Below are positions 7,424 to 16,491 of a DNA stretch of 64,000 nt, piece by piece. Source of the DNA: an uncultured Thermoanaerobaculia bacterium (GTDB lineage: Bacteria > Acidobacteriota > Thermoanaerobaculia > Multivoradales > Multivoraceae); contig CATOTG010000006.1 of assembly GCA_951813015.1 (NCBI GenBank), positions 1 through 64,000 of the forward strand, given 5' to 3'. The notes below the pieces were generated by a model. The model was given only the letters and a program-made list of their open reading frames with translations. It was not told the origin of the DNA and did not search any database. Numbering within the stretch: position 1 is the first letter of the stretch; every line of letters starts with the position of its first letter. Position numbers and translations under genes: made by a program.

Positions 7424-10267
7424 ATGGCCCGACGACCTGCCCTGCTCCATGCCGCCGTCAGCGGCCTCGCCTGCACACTCCTCCTGACGGGCGCCCTCGC
7501 CGCCCAGGCCATCCCGCCGCTCACCGGCGACGACGTCATCTCCGTCCGCGTGCGGTTCGGGATGACGGACACCGAGCCGCGGTCCTGGGACGGCTCGCTC
7601 GAAGTGGTCGGCGGCGACCTGCTGGCACTCCGGAACTGGAGCGTGCATCCGTCGGAGTCGGTCGACGGCACGAGCTGGACGATGGCGACGCGCCGGGGCG
7701 TGAACTACCCGCGCCGGGTCTACCAGTGGGAGGACCCGAAGGGCACGGTGCTCTACGTCAACCACCCCGGCATCGTCGTCGACGTGGCGGCGCGGTCGGG
7801 GACGAGGCTCGCCTTCACCACACCGCGGGGCGACTTCGACCTGCGTCCGGCGGACGTCGAGGTCGGAGAGGAACTCTCCTTTCTCGACGGCGCCGTGCTG
7901 GCCGACCGGGTCGCGCCGGCGGAACCGCTGTCCTCGCCTGACACGGAAAACGACTTCGCAACGATGACGGGCGGCGAGGACGGCGAGGTCTGGGCCGCCT
8001 GGACCGCCTACCGGGACGGCGGCGCCTCGATCATGGCGCGCCGCTTCGACGGCGCGGCCTGGCAGCCGGCCATCCAGGTGACCGGCGAACCGGGCGACCG
8101 CCTGATGCCGAAGCTGGGACGCGACGGCCGGGGGCGTCCCTGGGTGGTCTGGTCCGAGCAGGTGGACGGCAACTTCGACCTCTACGGCCGCTACCTGGCG
8201 GACGTTGACGGCTCCTGGTCGGCAACCGAGCGCCTGACCTACGCGCCCCAGGCCGACATCGAACACGAGCTGGCCCGCGACGCGGACGGCAACCTGTGGG
8301 TCGTCTGGCAGGGTTTCCGCGACGGCCGTTCGGACATCTTCGCCAGCCGCCACAACGGTTCGCGCTGGTCAGCCCCGCAGACTGTCTCGACCTCCGAGGC
8401 CAACGACTGGACGCCCGCCGTTGCAGCCTGCAACGACGGTCGGATCCACGTTGCCTGGGACACGTACGACCAGGGCAACTACGACGTCCTGCTACGGCAC
8501 TTCGACGGCACGGGCTGGAGCGACGTCGTCCCGGTCGCTGACACACCGAAGTTCGAGGCCCACGTGTCGATCGCCTGCGATCGCCAGAACCGCCTCTGGG
8601 CGGCCTGGAACGAAAGCGGCTTCCAGTGGGGCAAGGACTCGGGCTTCGAGATCTACAAGGAAGCGACCCGCATCTACGAGTGGCGCACTCTCGCCGTGGC
8701 GGTCCGGGACGGCGTCCGCTGGCAGGCGCCCGAAGCCGACCTGAACGAGCTGCTCGAACGCGAGCTCCCGGAGTACATCCCGGGGTTCAACGACCTGCCC
8801 GTGCTGCAAACCGACGCCGACGGGCGGATGTGGCTGTTCTTCCGCCACCGCACGATCCGGGCCCGCGACACGCCGGACTTCACGCCGGCCCACCGGGCCG
8901 CCTGGCAGATCTTCGGCGCCGCCTACGTCGGCGGCGAGTGGACGCGTCCGCTCCACCTGCCGTTCAGCCGCGGCCGCCAGGACGTGCGCTGGGAACTGGC
9001 TTCGGACGGCCGGGGCAACCTGTTCGCCGCCTGGCCGACGGACAACCGGGACTCGGAGGAGTACCTCTTCGACCACTCCTCGATCAACGCGGCGAAGCTG
9101 CCCGCACTGACCGGCGCCGCCACGCCGCCGCGCCTCGTCGACCCGGAAACGCGCCCCTACACGACCTACCCGGTACACCCCAACGAAGCGGAGGACGTCG
9201 CGCGCATCCGCGCCTACGCGATCGAGTCGGAGGGCCGCACCTACCGCATCTACCGCGGCGACACGCACCGCCACACCGAGTTCTCGCACGACGGCCTGAA
9301 CGACGGTTCCCTGATGGAGGCCTACCGCTACGCCCTCGACGCCGCTGAACTCGACTTCCTCGGCGTCAGCGAGCACAACAACCGCGGCGGCCAGGACATC
9401 GAGTACGTGAACTGGCTGCACCCCCAGATCGCCGACGTCTTCCGGCTGCCGGGGAGCTTCGTGCCCGTCTACGCCTACGAGCGCAGCATCACCTACCCGG
9501 GCGGCCACCGCAACATCCTCTCCGCGAAGCGCGGCATGCCGACCCTGCCCATCACCGAGGCGGAGTCAAGGAGCGAGGAAGGCGCAGCGAGGCTGTTCGC
9601 GTACCTCCGGGAGCACGACGCGATCTCGATCCCCCACACCTCGGCCACCGGCATGGGCACGGACTGGCGGGACAACGACCCCGAAGTCGAACCGCTGGTC
9701 GAGATCTACCAGGGCGACCGCACGTCGGCCGAGTACGAGGGCGCCCCGCGCGCTCCGACGGCCGAGAAACCGATCGGCCAGCAGGGGGGCTTCCAGCCCG
9801 CCGGCTTCGTCTGGAACGCCTGGGCCAAGGGCTACAAGCTCGGCGTGCAGGCCGCGTCGGACCACATCTCGACCCACATCTCCTACGCCGCGACGATCGC
9901 CGAGGACTTCACCGCCGGCGGCCTGCTCGACGCGATGAAGCAGCGGCACTCCTACGCCGCGACGGACAACATCATCCTGGACTACCGGATGCGCGCCGAC
10001 GGCCGGGAGTACCTGCAGGGCGACATCGCCGAGGTCTCGGGGCGGTTCGAACTCGTGGTCAAGGTGATCGGCACCGCCCGCATCGAGCAGATCGACATCA
10101 TCCGCGACCAGACGTTCCTCTACAACCGCCAGAACCTCGACCAGGAGGTCGACCTGACCTTCGTCGACAGCGACGTTACGCCCGGCGAGCACTACTACTA
10201 TGTGCGGGTGATCCAGAAGAACCGCGAGATCGCCTGGTCGTCACCGATCTGGGTGACGGTCGAGTAG
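7424..10267 (+). CDS. Large exported protein: N-terminal beta-propeller-like part plus C-terminal DUF3604 domain
   Basis: A 947-residue protein with a signal peptide (cleavage near residue 27, after LAAQA). Residues ~150-560 carry repeated blades of the kind DGxxWVVWxxxRDGxxDIYxxR, with VWQGFRDGRSDIF, VAWDTYDQGNYDV and LWAAWNESG visible; these resemble sialidase/BNR-type propellers. From residue ~600 the DUF3604 part begins at YRGDTHRHTEFSHDG, with SEHNNRGGQD, IPHTSATG and ASDHIST as further likely metal ligands, and a family ending WSSPIWVTVE. Start ATG 7424 has GGAGG at a good distance. The propeller may bind a substrate or partner; function is unknown. Confidence 0.88.
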   Translation: MARRPALLHAAVSGLACTLLLTGALAAQAIPPLTGDDVISVRVRFGMTDTEPRSWDGSLEVVGGDLLALRNWSVHPSESVDGTSWTMATRRGVNYPRRVYQWEDPKGTVLYVNHPGIVVDVAARSGTRLAFTTPRGDFDLRPADVEVGEELSFLDGAVLADRVAPAEPLSSPDTENDFATMTGGEDGEVWAAWTAYRDGGASIMARRFDGAAWQPAIQVTGEPGDRLMPKLGRDGRGRPWVVWSEQVDGNFDLYGRYLADVDGSWSATERLTYAPQADIEHELARDADGNLWVVWQGFRDGRSDIFASRHNGSRWSAPQTVSTSEANDWTPAVAACNDGRIHVAWDTYDQGNYDVLLRHFDGTGWSDVVPVADTPKFEAHVSIACDRQNRLWAAWNESGFQWGKDSGFEIYKEATRIYEWRTLAVAVRDGVRWQAPEADLNELLERELPEYIPGFNDLPVLQTDADGRMWLFFRHRTIRARDTPDFTPAHRAAWQIFGAAYVGGEWTRPLHLPFSRGRQDVRWELASDGRGNLFAAWPTDNRDSEEYLFDHSSINAAKLPALTGAATPPRLVDPETRPYTTYPVHPNEAEDVARIRAYAIESEGRTYRIYRGDTHRHTEFSHDGLNDGSLMEAYRYALDAAELDFLGVSEHNNRGGQDIEYVNWLHPQIADVFRLPGSFVPVYAYERSITYPGGHRNILSAKRGMPTLPITEAESRSEEGAARLFAYLREHDAISIPHTSATGMGTDWRDNDPEVEPLVEIYQGDRTSAEYEGAPRAPTAEKPIGQQGGFQPAGFVWNAWAKGYKLGVQAASDHISTHISYAATIAEDFTAGGLLDAMKQRHSYAATDNIILDYRMRADGREYLQGDIAEVSGRFELVVKVIGTARIEQIDIIRDQTFLYNRQNLDQEVDLTFVDSDVTPGEHYYYVRVIQKNREIAWSSPIWVTVE

Positions 10268-10271
10268 TCCA

Positions 10272-10361
10272 TCAACCCACGTACTCACGGAGGGACACGA
10301 TCCGGGTACCCCGGAACTCCCCCTGGGCCAGCATCGCCCGGTCACCGGTCACGTTCGGCAT
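10272..10361 (-). pseudogene. C-terminal fragment of a PIN-domain toxin
   Basis: Minus-strand codons after an ATG at 10361 read VTGDRAMLAQGEF, then RIVSLREYVG and a stop. This is the last strand and helix of VapC-like PIN-domain nucleases (VTGDR...L then a REY/F ending). The N-terminal acidic residues and any VapB antitoxin are missing, so it is a remnant, not a working toxin. It is short, so the call rests on about 25 residues. Confidence 0.45.
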
Positions 10362-10429
10362 GGTCACGTCCCTCCGCGAGACAGTATGAGTGAATCACAC
10401 CCACTCCGCGCTGGTACCCTCGACGCTTC

Positions 10430-11185
10430 ATGGACACAGTCTGGGTTCTGGTCTCGGCTGCGGTCGGCATCGGCTTCGTTCACACGCTGATCGGCATCGA
10501 CCACACGTTGCCCTTCGTCGTCCTCGGCAAGGCGCGCGGCTGGTCGCTGCGCCGGACGCTGTGGGTGACCGGGCTGTGCGGCGGCGGGCATGTCGCGTCG
10601 TCCGTACTGCTGGGAGGCGCCGGCATCGGGCTGGCGATCTTTGCCAGCGGTTTCGACCTCCAGGAAGGTCGCCACTGGATGGAGGGCCGCGTCGGCGTCT
10701 TCGAGTCGATCGAGGCGGTCCGCGGCGATCTTGCGGCGTGGGCCCTGGTGGCCTTCGGCCTGACCTACGCGGCCTGGTCCCTCGCGCGCAGGCGCAGGCG
10801 GCAGCGCCACGTGCACGAACACGCCGGCGGTCTCGTCCACTCGCATGACCACCACGCGGCCGGCGGCCACGAGCACCCGTCCGGCGAGGCCGTCGGGGTG
10901 GCCGGCCTGACCGCCTGGAGCCTGTTCGTCATCTTCGTGCTCGGGCCCTGCGAACCGCTGATTCCGATCCTCATGGCGCCGGCGTTCCAGGTCGGCCTGT
11001 GGGCCGTCGTACCGGTGACCCTGGCCTTCGGCGTGACGACGATCGCGACGATGGCTGGCGTCGTGGCGCTGGCCTATCGCGGCCTCGACTTCGTGCGATT
11101 CCCCCGGCTGCAGGCCCATGTCCACACGCTGAGCGGGCTCGCGATCGCGAGTTCGGGGCTGGCCATCCTGTTGTTCGCGGTGTAG
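10430..11185 (+). CDS. UreH/NicO-like transmembrane metal transporter with His-rich loop
   Basis: A 251-residue membrane protein. The first helix carries HTLIGIDHTLPF, an H...DH metal motif like those of UreH and NiCoT/RcnA-type nickel-cobalt transporters. Around residues 123-148 a cytoplasmic or periplasmic loop is rich in His (HVHEHAGG, HSHDHHAAGG, HEH). A second cluster of helices begins at ~155 with FVLGPCEPLIP, a Cys-Pro motif typical of the fold. Probable role: movement of a divalent metal across the inner membrane. It stands first in a same-strand run with a P-type metal ATPase and SPFH proteins; the gap to the ATPase start is ~76 bp. Metal identity is unknown. Confidence 0.72.
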   Translation: MDTVWVLVSAAVGIGFVHTLIGIDHTLPFVVLGKARGWSLRRTLWVTGLCGGGHVASSVLLGGAGIGLAIFASGFDLQEGRHWMEGRVGVFESIEAVRGDLAAWALVAFGLTYAAWSLARRRRRQRHVHEHAGGLVHSHDHHAAGGHEHPSGEAVGVAGLTAWSLFVIFVLGPCEPLIPILMAPAFQVGLWAVVPVTLAFGVTTIATMAGVVALAYRGLDFVRFPRLQAHVHTLSGLAIASSGLAILLFAV

Positions 11186-11261
11186 CGGGCATGCTCCTGC
11201 CAAAGACGACGGCGCCAACCCGGCGCACCCGGTGTGCGGCTGGCTTTTGGCACGACTGCTG

Positions 11262-14200
11262 ATGGGCTCGCACTTCCACGACGACGGGCACGGCCACGGC
11301 CACTCCCACAGCGATGGGCTGCTGCAGCGGATCGGCTACATCGCGCTTTGCGGCGCGGTCGGCGTGCTGCTGCTGCTCTATCTGCTCGGAGTCGTCCGCA
11401 CGGTCGCCGGCATCGACCTGGCGCTGATCCTCACCCTGGTCGCGGGCTACCCCCTCATCCGCCACGCGATCCTGGACCTGCTCCAGGGGCACTTCTCGTC
11501 TCACCTGACGATCGCTATCGCCGCGGGCGCGGCGGTCTGGATCGGCGAGTACTTCGCCGCTGCCGAGGTCATGTTCATCATGCTGATCGGCGAGGGGATC
11601 GAACACTGGACGGTCGACCGCGCAAAGGGGGCGATCGCCGGCTTCGTCGCCAGCCAGCCGGAACAGGCGCGGGTGGTTCGCGACGGCCGCGAGCAACTCG
11701 TTGCGCTCGGCGAGGTCGAGATCGGCGATCTCGTCCGAGTGCTCGCCGGCGAGCGCGTGCCGGTGGACGGGATGATCGAGCGTGGCGAGTCGTCCGTCGA
11801 CCAGAGCAGCGTGACCGGCGAACCGCTGCCGGCGCAACTCGGAATCGGCGACGGGGTGTGGAGCGGCAGCCTGAACGAGTACGGCGTGCTCGAGATTCGC
11901 TCCGAGCGGACCGGCAGCGACACGACCGTCGCCCGCATCGCGAACCTGATCGAGGACGCGCAGAGCCGGCGCGCCCGGGTCGTGCGCACCGCGGACAAGC
12001 TGGCCCGTTTCTTCCTGCCCGCGGTGCTGCTCGCCGCCGTCGGAATCTACTTCTTCACCGGCGAGATGATGCGCACGGTGGCGGCCCTGATCGTCGCCTG
12101 CCCCTGCGCCCTGGTGCTCGCGACGCCGGCGGCGATGGCCTCGGCGATCGCCCGGCTGGCGCGCGAGGGCGCACTGGTCAAGGGCGGCGACGTGATCGAG
12201 TCGCTGTCGCGCATCGACGCCTGCGTGCTGGACAAGACCGGCACGTTGACCTGCGGGCGTCCGGCGCTGGCCGGGGTCGCGCCGGTCGCGGGCATGGGCG
12301 AGGCTCGCCTGCTTCAACTCGCGGCGAGCGCTGAACTGACCTCGGAGCACCTGCTGGGCCGGGCTTTGGTCACCGAGGCGAGGGAGCGGCAGATCGAGCT
12401 CTTTGAACCGGAGAACTTCAAGCTCCACCCGGGCCGTGGCGTCACGGCATCCGTGGACGGCCACGAGATTGCGGTCGGCAACCAGGCGCTGCTGACGAAG
12501 ATGGTGGCGGAGGACGAGCTCGAGGCCGTGGCGGAGAGCCTCGTCCCGACTCCCGGCACTGGCGAGACCCGGCTGGCGGTCGCGGTCGACGGCGGCTTCG
12601 CCGGCGCGTTCGCCCTCGCCGATCCGTTGCGCGACGAGGCCGCGGACGCGGTCGGCGACCTCCGCCTGACCGGCGTCGATCCGATCGTCATGCTGACCGG
12701 CGACGCCGAGGCGACGGCGCGTACGATCGGCCGGCGGACCCGCATCGACCAGGTCCACGCGGAGTTGCTTCCCGAAGAGAAGGTGCGGCAGCTCCGGGAA
12801 CTCTCCCGCGGCGACCGCAACGTCCTGATGGTCGGCGACGGGATCAACGACGCGCCCTCGCTGGCGGCCGCGTCCGTCGGCGTCGCGATCGGCCACGGCG
12901 CCGCCGACCTTTCGGCCGAGGCGGCGCAGGTCGTTCTGCTGCCCGACCGGCTCGACTACCTGGCGCCCCTGCTCCGCTACTCGCGCCGGGTGGTGGCCCG
13001 GATCCGCAGCAGCATCCTGATCTTCGCCTTCGGCATCAACTTCGTCGCCGTCGGCTTCGCCGCATTCGGCTGGTTGCCCCCGGCCGCCGCGGCGATCGTC
13101 CACCAGGCGGCGTCGCTGCTCGTCATTCTGAACTGCGTCCGCCTGCTCTACGAGGGACGCGCGGTGGCAGCGCGCGAAGACCGGGGCCTCGGCCGCTTCC
13201 GCTTCCTTGCCGGTCCTGTCGGCGGGCTCGTCGCCGGCTGGACGGCGTGGGGCGCCGGCCGCCGCGCGACGGTTCATCGCATCGAGCACGCGCTCGAAGA
13301 CAGTCCGGCCCGCCTTCGTGCGGCGGCGCCACGCCTCTTGCGCGCGGCGCCGGCAGCGCTGCTGGCCGTCTGGGCGGCGAGCGGCCTGCACATCGTCGAG
13401 CCCCAGGAAGTCGGCCTCGTGCAGCGCTTCGGACGCCACGTCGGCGGCGAGCTCGGCCCGGGCCTGCACTGGCGCTTGCCTTGGCCCGTGGAACGGGTCA
13501 CTCGGGTCGAACCGGAGCGCCTGCGAGTCGCCGCGGTCGGCTCGCCGCGCGCGGCGGCGCCCACCGAAGCCGACGCCAGGCCGAGTTACGAGTGGAACGT
13601 ACGTCACGCCGGCTTTGACGACACCCCGCCCCTCGAGCGCCTGATGCTGACCGGCGACGAGAACCTGGTCGAGGTCGCGGCTCGCATCCACTATCGGGTC
13701 GCCGACGCCGCAGCCTTCGCCTTCGCCGCCGCCGACCCGGCGATCCTGGTCGAGGCGAGCGCCGAGCGCTCGCTCCGCACCGTGCTTGCCGGCCACTCGC
13801 TCGACGACGTGCTGACCGGCAAGCGCGACGGCATCGAGAGGGCGTGGCGTCACCACCTCGCAGCGCAGCTCGACGCCCTCGGCGCCGGCGTCGATGTGGT
13901 GAGCGCCACCGTCCAGGACGCCCATCCGCCGCTTCACGTCGTCGACTCCTTTCGCGACGCGGCGAGCGCGCTCGAGGAGCGGGAGATGCTGATCGACCAG
14001 GCCGAGGGCTACGCGCTCGAGCGCCTGCCCCTCGCCCGCGGCGAGGCCAGCCGGCAATTGCTGGAGGCCGAGGCCTACCGATCCCGGCGCGTCGAGGCGG
14101 GCCGCGGCGAAAGCGAGCGCTTCGAACTGCGCGCCGGGGAGTACCGCCGGGCCCGCGCCCTGCACCGGTTCCGTCTCCAGTTGGAGACGCTGGAGAGCTC

Positions 14201-14354
14201 GCTCGCCGGCAAGCCGAAACTGATTACCGACGCCGACGCCGGCCGCAAGCGCTTCGTCTTCGTGGACGAAGCGAGCGACCGCCTTCTTGATGTGTACGTT
14301 CCTCCACCGGGCGGCGCCCGGAACCCGGGTGGCGCGAAGCCGCGCAACCCGTGA
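11262..14354 (+). CDS. P1B-type metal ATPase fused to a C-terminal SPFH (HflK-like) domain
   Basis: A ~1030-residue fusion. Residues ~1-20 are His-rich (HDDGHGHGHSHSDG). The ATPase follows: actuator SSVTGEP (~185), TM6 metal motif CPCALVLATP (~280), phosphorylation site DKTGTLT (~324), MLTGD and the hinge GDGINDAP (~525). Two features are atypical. The P1B SEHP loop reads SEHL, and the last TM segment has VHQAASLLVILN rather than the usual Zn, Cu or Co signatures. After two more hydrophobic stretches an SPFH domain starts at ~708 (HIVEPQEVGLVQRFGR) and runs into a charged coiled coil. Known P1B pumps lack this domain. I chose ATG 11262; GTG 11232 is also possible and neither has a clear Shine-Dalgarno. 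The last residues are encoded by the dispersed repeat. Confidence 0.85.
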   Translation: MGSHFHDDGHGHGHSHSDGLLQRIGYIALCGAVGVLLLLYLLGVVRTVAGIDLALILTLVAGYPLIRHAILDLLQGHFSSHLTIAIAAGAAVWIGEYFAAAEVMFIMLIGEGIEHWTVDRAKGAIAGFVASQPEQARVVRDGREQLVALGEVEIGDLVRVLAGERVPVDGMIERGESSVDQSSVTGEPLPAQLGIGDGVWSGSLNEYGVLEIRSERTGSDTTVARIANLIEDAQSRRARVVRTADKLARFFLPAVLLAAVGIYFFTGEMMRTVAALIVACPCALVLATPAAMASAIARLAREGALVKGGDVIESLSRIDACVLDKTGTLTCGRPALAGVAPVAGMGEARLLQLAASAELTSEHLLGRALVTEARERQIELFEPENFKLHPGRGVTASVDGHEIAVGNQALLTKMVAEDELEAVAESLVPTPGTGETRLAVAVDGGFAGAFALADPLRDEAADAVGDLRLTGVDPIVMLTGDAEATARTIGRRTRIDQVHAELLPEEKVRQLRELSRGDRNVLMVGDGINDAPSLAAASVGVAIGHGAADLSAEAAQVVLLPDRLDYLAPLLRYSRRVVARIRSSILIFAFGINFVAVGFAAFGWLPPAAAAIVHQAASLLVILNCVRLLYEGRAVAAREDRGLGRFRFLAGPVGGLVAGWTAWGAGRRATVHRIEHALEDSPARLRAAAPRLLRAAPAALLAVWAASGLHIVEPQEVGLVQRFGRHVGGELGPGLHWRLPWPVERVTRVEPERLRVAAVGSPRAAAPTEADARPSYEWNVRHAGFDDTPPLERLMLTGDENLVEVAARIHYRVADAAAFAFAAADPAILVEASAERSLRTVLAGHSLDDVLTGKRDGIERAWRHHLAAQLDALGAGVDVVSATVQDAHPPLHVVDSFRDAASALEEREMLIDQAEGYALERLPLARGEASRQLLEAEAYRSRRVEAGRGESERFELRAGEYRRARALHRFRLQLETLESSLAGKPKLITDADAGRKRFVFVDEASDRLLDVYVPPPGGARNPGGAKPRNP

Positions 14355-14390
14355 ACCAGTCCGTGCGCCCGTCATCGGGCGCACGGATGG
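14321..14390. repeat. Dispersed two-hairpin repeat, single copy
   Basis: This copy overlaps the 3' end of the ATPase-SPFH gene and the gap before the next gene. It contains GGTGGCGCGAAGCCGCGC, an AACCAGTCCGTGCG linker and a second palindrome around CGCCCGTCATCGGGCG. It matches the 66-bp unit at 7080-7343. The gene's final codons (ARNPGGAKPRNP) come from it, so the repeat may have replaced the original C-terminus. Confidence 0.85.
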
Positions 14391-14405
14391 AATGAGGTTA
14401 GACCA

Positions 14406-15557
14406 ATGACGAATCCAGGCCACGGACATCACCGCGAACGTCACGGCCACCACGACGAGACGCACCGCCACGGCGAGACGCACCGCCACGGCGACACGCA
14501 CCGCCACGGCGAGACGCACCGCCGCGACGACACGCACCGCCGCGACGACACGCACCGCCGCGACGACACGCACCGCCGCGACGACACGCACCGCCGCGAC
14601 GACACGCACCGCCGCGACGACACGCACCGCCGCGACGACACGCACCGCCGCGACGGCGGCGACGGGCACGAGCATTCGCCGGGCCGCGGCGCCTCCTGGC
14701 GGCGCGCCAGTCTCGCCGTGCTGGCGATCGTCGCGCTAGCGCGGTCGGTGTTCGTCGTGCCGGAAACCGAGAGCGCGATCGTCACCCGGTTCGGCAAGCC
14801 GGTGCGGACGATCGAGGCGCCGGGCCTCCGGTTCAAGTGGCCGATCGACCGCCGCATTCGCTTCGACAATCGCGTGCTCCTCTACGATCCCGCGCCTGCC
14901 GAGTTCCTGACCCAGGACAAGAAAAACCTGGTCGTCGACACCGCGATCGTCTGGCGGATCGCCGACCCGGAGCGATTCCTGGAGACGATCGGCGACATCT
15001 CGGGCGCCGAGATGCGGCTGCACGATGTCGTATGGGCGGGTCTGGCGGCCGCCCTCGGCCGCACGGAGCTCTCCCAACTCGTGTCGACCGAGCCGAAGAA
15101 GCTGCGGATCGAACAGGTTTCCGTCGAGGTCCGCGAGTCTGCCGGCGCGGTGTCCGGCCCGCAGCTCGGGGTCGAGATCCTGGAAGTGCAGCTCACTCGC
15201 CTGAGCTTCCCCGAGCAGAACCTGGAGTCCGTCTTCGCCCGCATGCGGGCCGAGCGCGAGCGGATCGCGAAGGAGTACCGCGCTCAGGGCGAAGAGCAGG
15301 CAATGGTCATCCGCGCCGAGGCCGACCGGGACCGCGAGCTGATCCTGGCGGCCGCCTACCGCGAATCCGAGATCCTCCGCGGCAAGGGCGACGCCGAGGC
15401 GGCCGGCATCTACGGCGACGCCTACCGCCAGGATCCCTCTCTCTACCGGTTCCTGCGCACCCTCGAGTCCTACGAGTCGATCCTCGACGACCAGACGACG
15501 GTCATCCTGTCCGCGGACTCCGAGCTCTTCTCGCTCCTGGGCGGGGGACCCCGATGA
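14406..15557 (+). CDS. HflC-like SPFH membrane protein with N-terminal His/Arg hexapeptide repeats
   Basis: A 383-residue protein. Residues 1-~95 are hydrophilic, His-rich and built largely of hexapeptides THRHGE/D then THRRDD (11 units). A transmembrane helix follows (~100-115), then an HflC-like SPFH domain: ETESAIVTRFGKPVRTIE, PGLRFKWP, then EFLTQDKKNLVVDT and an Ala/Glu-rich coiled coil. HflK/HflC pairs surround and modulate FtsH in other bacteria; E. coli HflC has no such His-rich extension. Start ATG 14406 has GAGG eight bases upstream. The stop overlaps the next ATG (ATGA), so the two SPFH genes are translationally coupled. Confidence 0.85.
   Translation: MTNPGHGHHRERHGHHDETHRHGETHRHGDTHRHGETHRRDDTHRRDDTHRRDDTHRRDDTHRRDDTHRRDDTHRRDDTHRRDGGDGHEHSPGRGASWRRASLAVLAIVALARSVFVVPETESAIVTRFGKPVRTIEAPGLRFKWPIDRRIRFDNRVLLYDPAPAEFLTQDKKNLVVDTAIVWRIADPERFLETIGDISGAEMRLHDVVWAGLAAALGRTELSQLVSTEPKKLRIEQVSVEVRESAGAVSGPQLGVEILEVQLTRLSFPEQNLESVFARMRAERERIAKEYRAQGEEQAMVIRAEADRDRELILAAAYRESEILRGKGDAEAAGIYGDAYRQDPSLYRFLRTLESYESILDDQTTVILSADSELFSLLGGGPR
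14460..14657 (+). repeat. 18-bp in-frame tandem repeat, 11 units
   Basis: Eleven consecutive 18-bp units encode THRHGE, THRHGD, THRHGE, seven THRRDD and one THRRDG. The seven central units are identical at DNA level (starts 14521 to 14629), so expansion is recent. Each retains one or two His; the inner copies have swapped the second His for Arg. Confidence 0.95.
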
Positions 15558-16489
15558 GGCTTCGCGCGCTCGCCGCGACGGCACTGGCCCTGGCCCTGAT
15601 GTGGCTGGGCTGGGGCGTCTACTTCGTCGCACCCGACGAAGAGGCCGTGGTGCGCGTTCTGGGCCGAGCCACGGCCGTGCCGGCCGGGCCGGGGGTGCAC
15701 TGGAACTGGCCTCGACCGATGGGCCGCGTCGACAAGCTGAAGGTCAGAGAGGCGAAGCGCCTGACCCTCGGCTTCACCGCGCCCGACCGGGTGCTGGGAG
15801 GCGAGTCCCCGGCAGCCGAGGCCCGGTGGCTGACCGGCGACCGGAACGTGGTCCACGTCCGGCTCATCGTCTCGTACGCGATCCACGATCCGCTCGCCTA
15901 CGCGCTGCGGTTCCGGAACGTCGAGTCCGTGCTGGAGGCCAGCGGACGCAGCGCCCTCCTCGAGGTAGTCGCCGGCATGAGCGTCGACGAACTGCTGACG
16001 ACCGGCAAGGTCGCCGTGCAGCAGAGCGTCCAGGCCGCGTCGCAGGGGCTGTTCGACCGTTTCGAGACCGGCGCCACCGTGCTCTCGGTGAGTCTCGAGG
16101 GAGTGAGCCCGCCAAGCCCGGTGCGCGAAGCGTTCAACGACGTGGCCAGCGCGCGCGAGGACCGCGACCGTCTGATCCGCGAGGCCGAGAGCTACCGCAA
16201 CGAGATCGTGCCGGTCGCCCGCGGCGAAGCGCGCACACTGGTGACGCAGGCCGAGAGCTTCCGAACCGCGGAAGTGGAGCGCGCGACCGGCGAGGGGGAC
16301 CGCTTCCGGGCGATTGCCACCGCCGCGCGAGGCAACCGGGACGAAGTCCGCACCCGTTCCTACCTGGAGACGATGGAACGCGTCCTGCCGCGGATGCGCA
16401 AGACGATCCTCGAACCGGGACGGAGCACGATCGACATCGACTTTCTGCACCGCGAGCTGACCAGTCCCCCATCCGGACAACCGGAGTGA
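15554..16489 (+). CDS. HflK-like SPFH membrane protein
   Basis: A 311-residue protein with an N-terminal transmembrane helix (residues ~5-25) and an SPFH/band-7 domain: FVAPDEEAVVRVLGRA, PGVHWNWPRP, WLTGDRNVVHVRL, then SVDELLTTGK and VSLEGVSPPSPV, and a C-terminal charged coiled coil. This order is HflK-like. It starts inside the stop of the HflC-like gene (ATGA at 15554-15557), which suggests stoichiometric production. No FtsH gene is in the window, so whether this set acts on FtsH or on the upstream ATPase is open. Confidence 0.85.
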   Translation: MRLRALAATALALALMWLGWGVYFVAPDEEAVVRVLGRATAVPAGPGVHWNWPRPMGRVDKLKVREAKRLTLGFTAPDRVLGGESPAAEARWLTGDRNVVHVRLIVSYAIHDPLAYALRFRNVESVLEASGRSALLEVVAGMSVDELLTTGKVAVQQSVQAASQGLFDRFETGATVLSVSLEGVSPPSPVREAFNDVASAREDRDRLIREAESYRNEIVPVARGEARTLVTQAESFRTAEVERATGEGDRFRAIATAARGNRDEVRTRSYLETMERVLPRMRKTILEPGRSTIDIDFLHRELTSPPSGQPE

Positions 16490-16491
16490 GG

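Noticed and set aside
10971..14675. Antisense open frame of over 1,200 codons opposite the ATPase-SPFH gene
   Set aside because: It is low-complexity, Arg/Ala/Val-rich shadow coding caused by high GC; the plus strand has all family motifs.
14441..14869. Cys/Arg/Ser-rich repeat protein on the minus strand
   Set aside because: It is the reverse reading of the 18-bp repeats inside the HflC-like gene.
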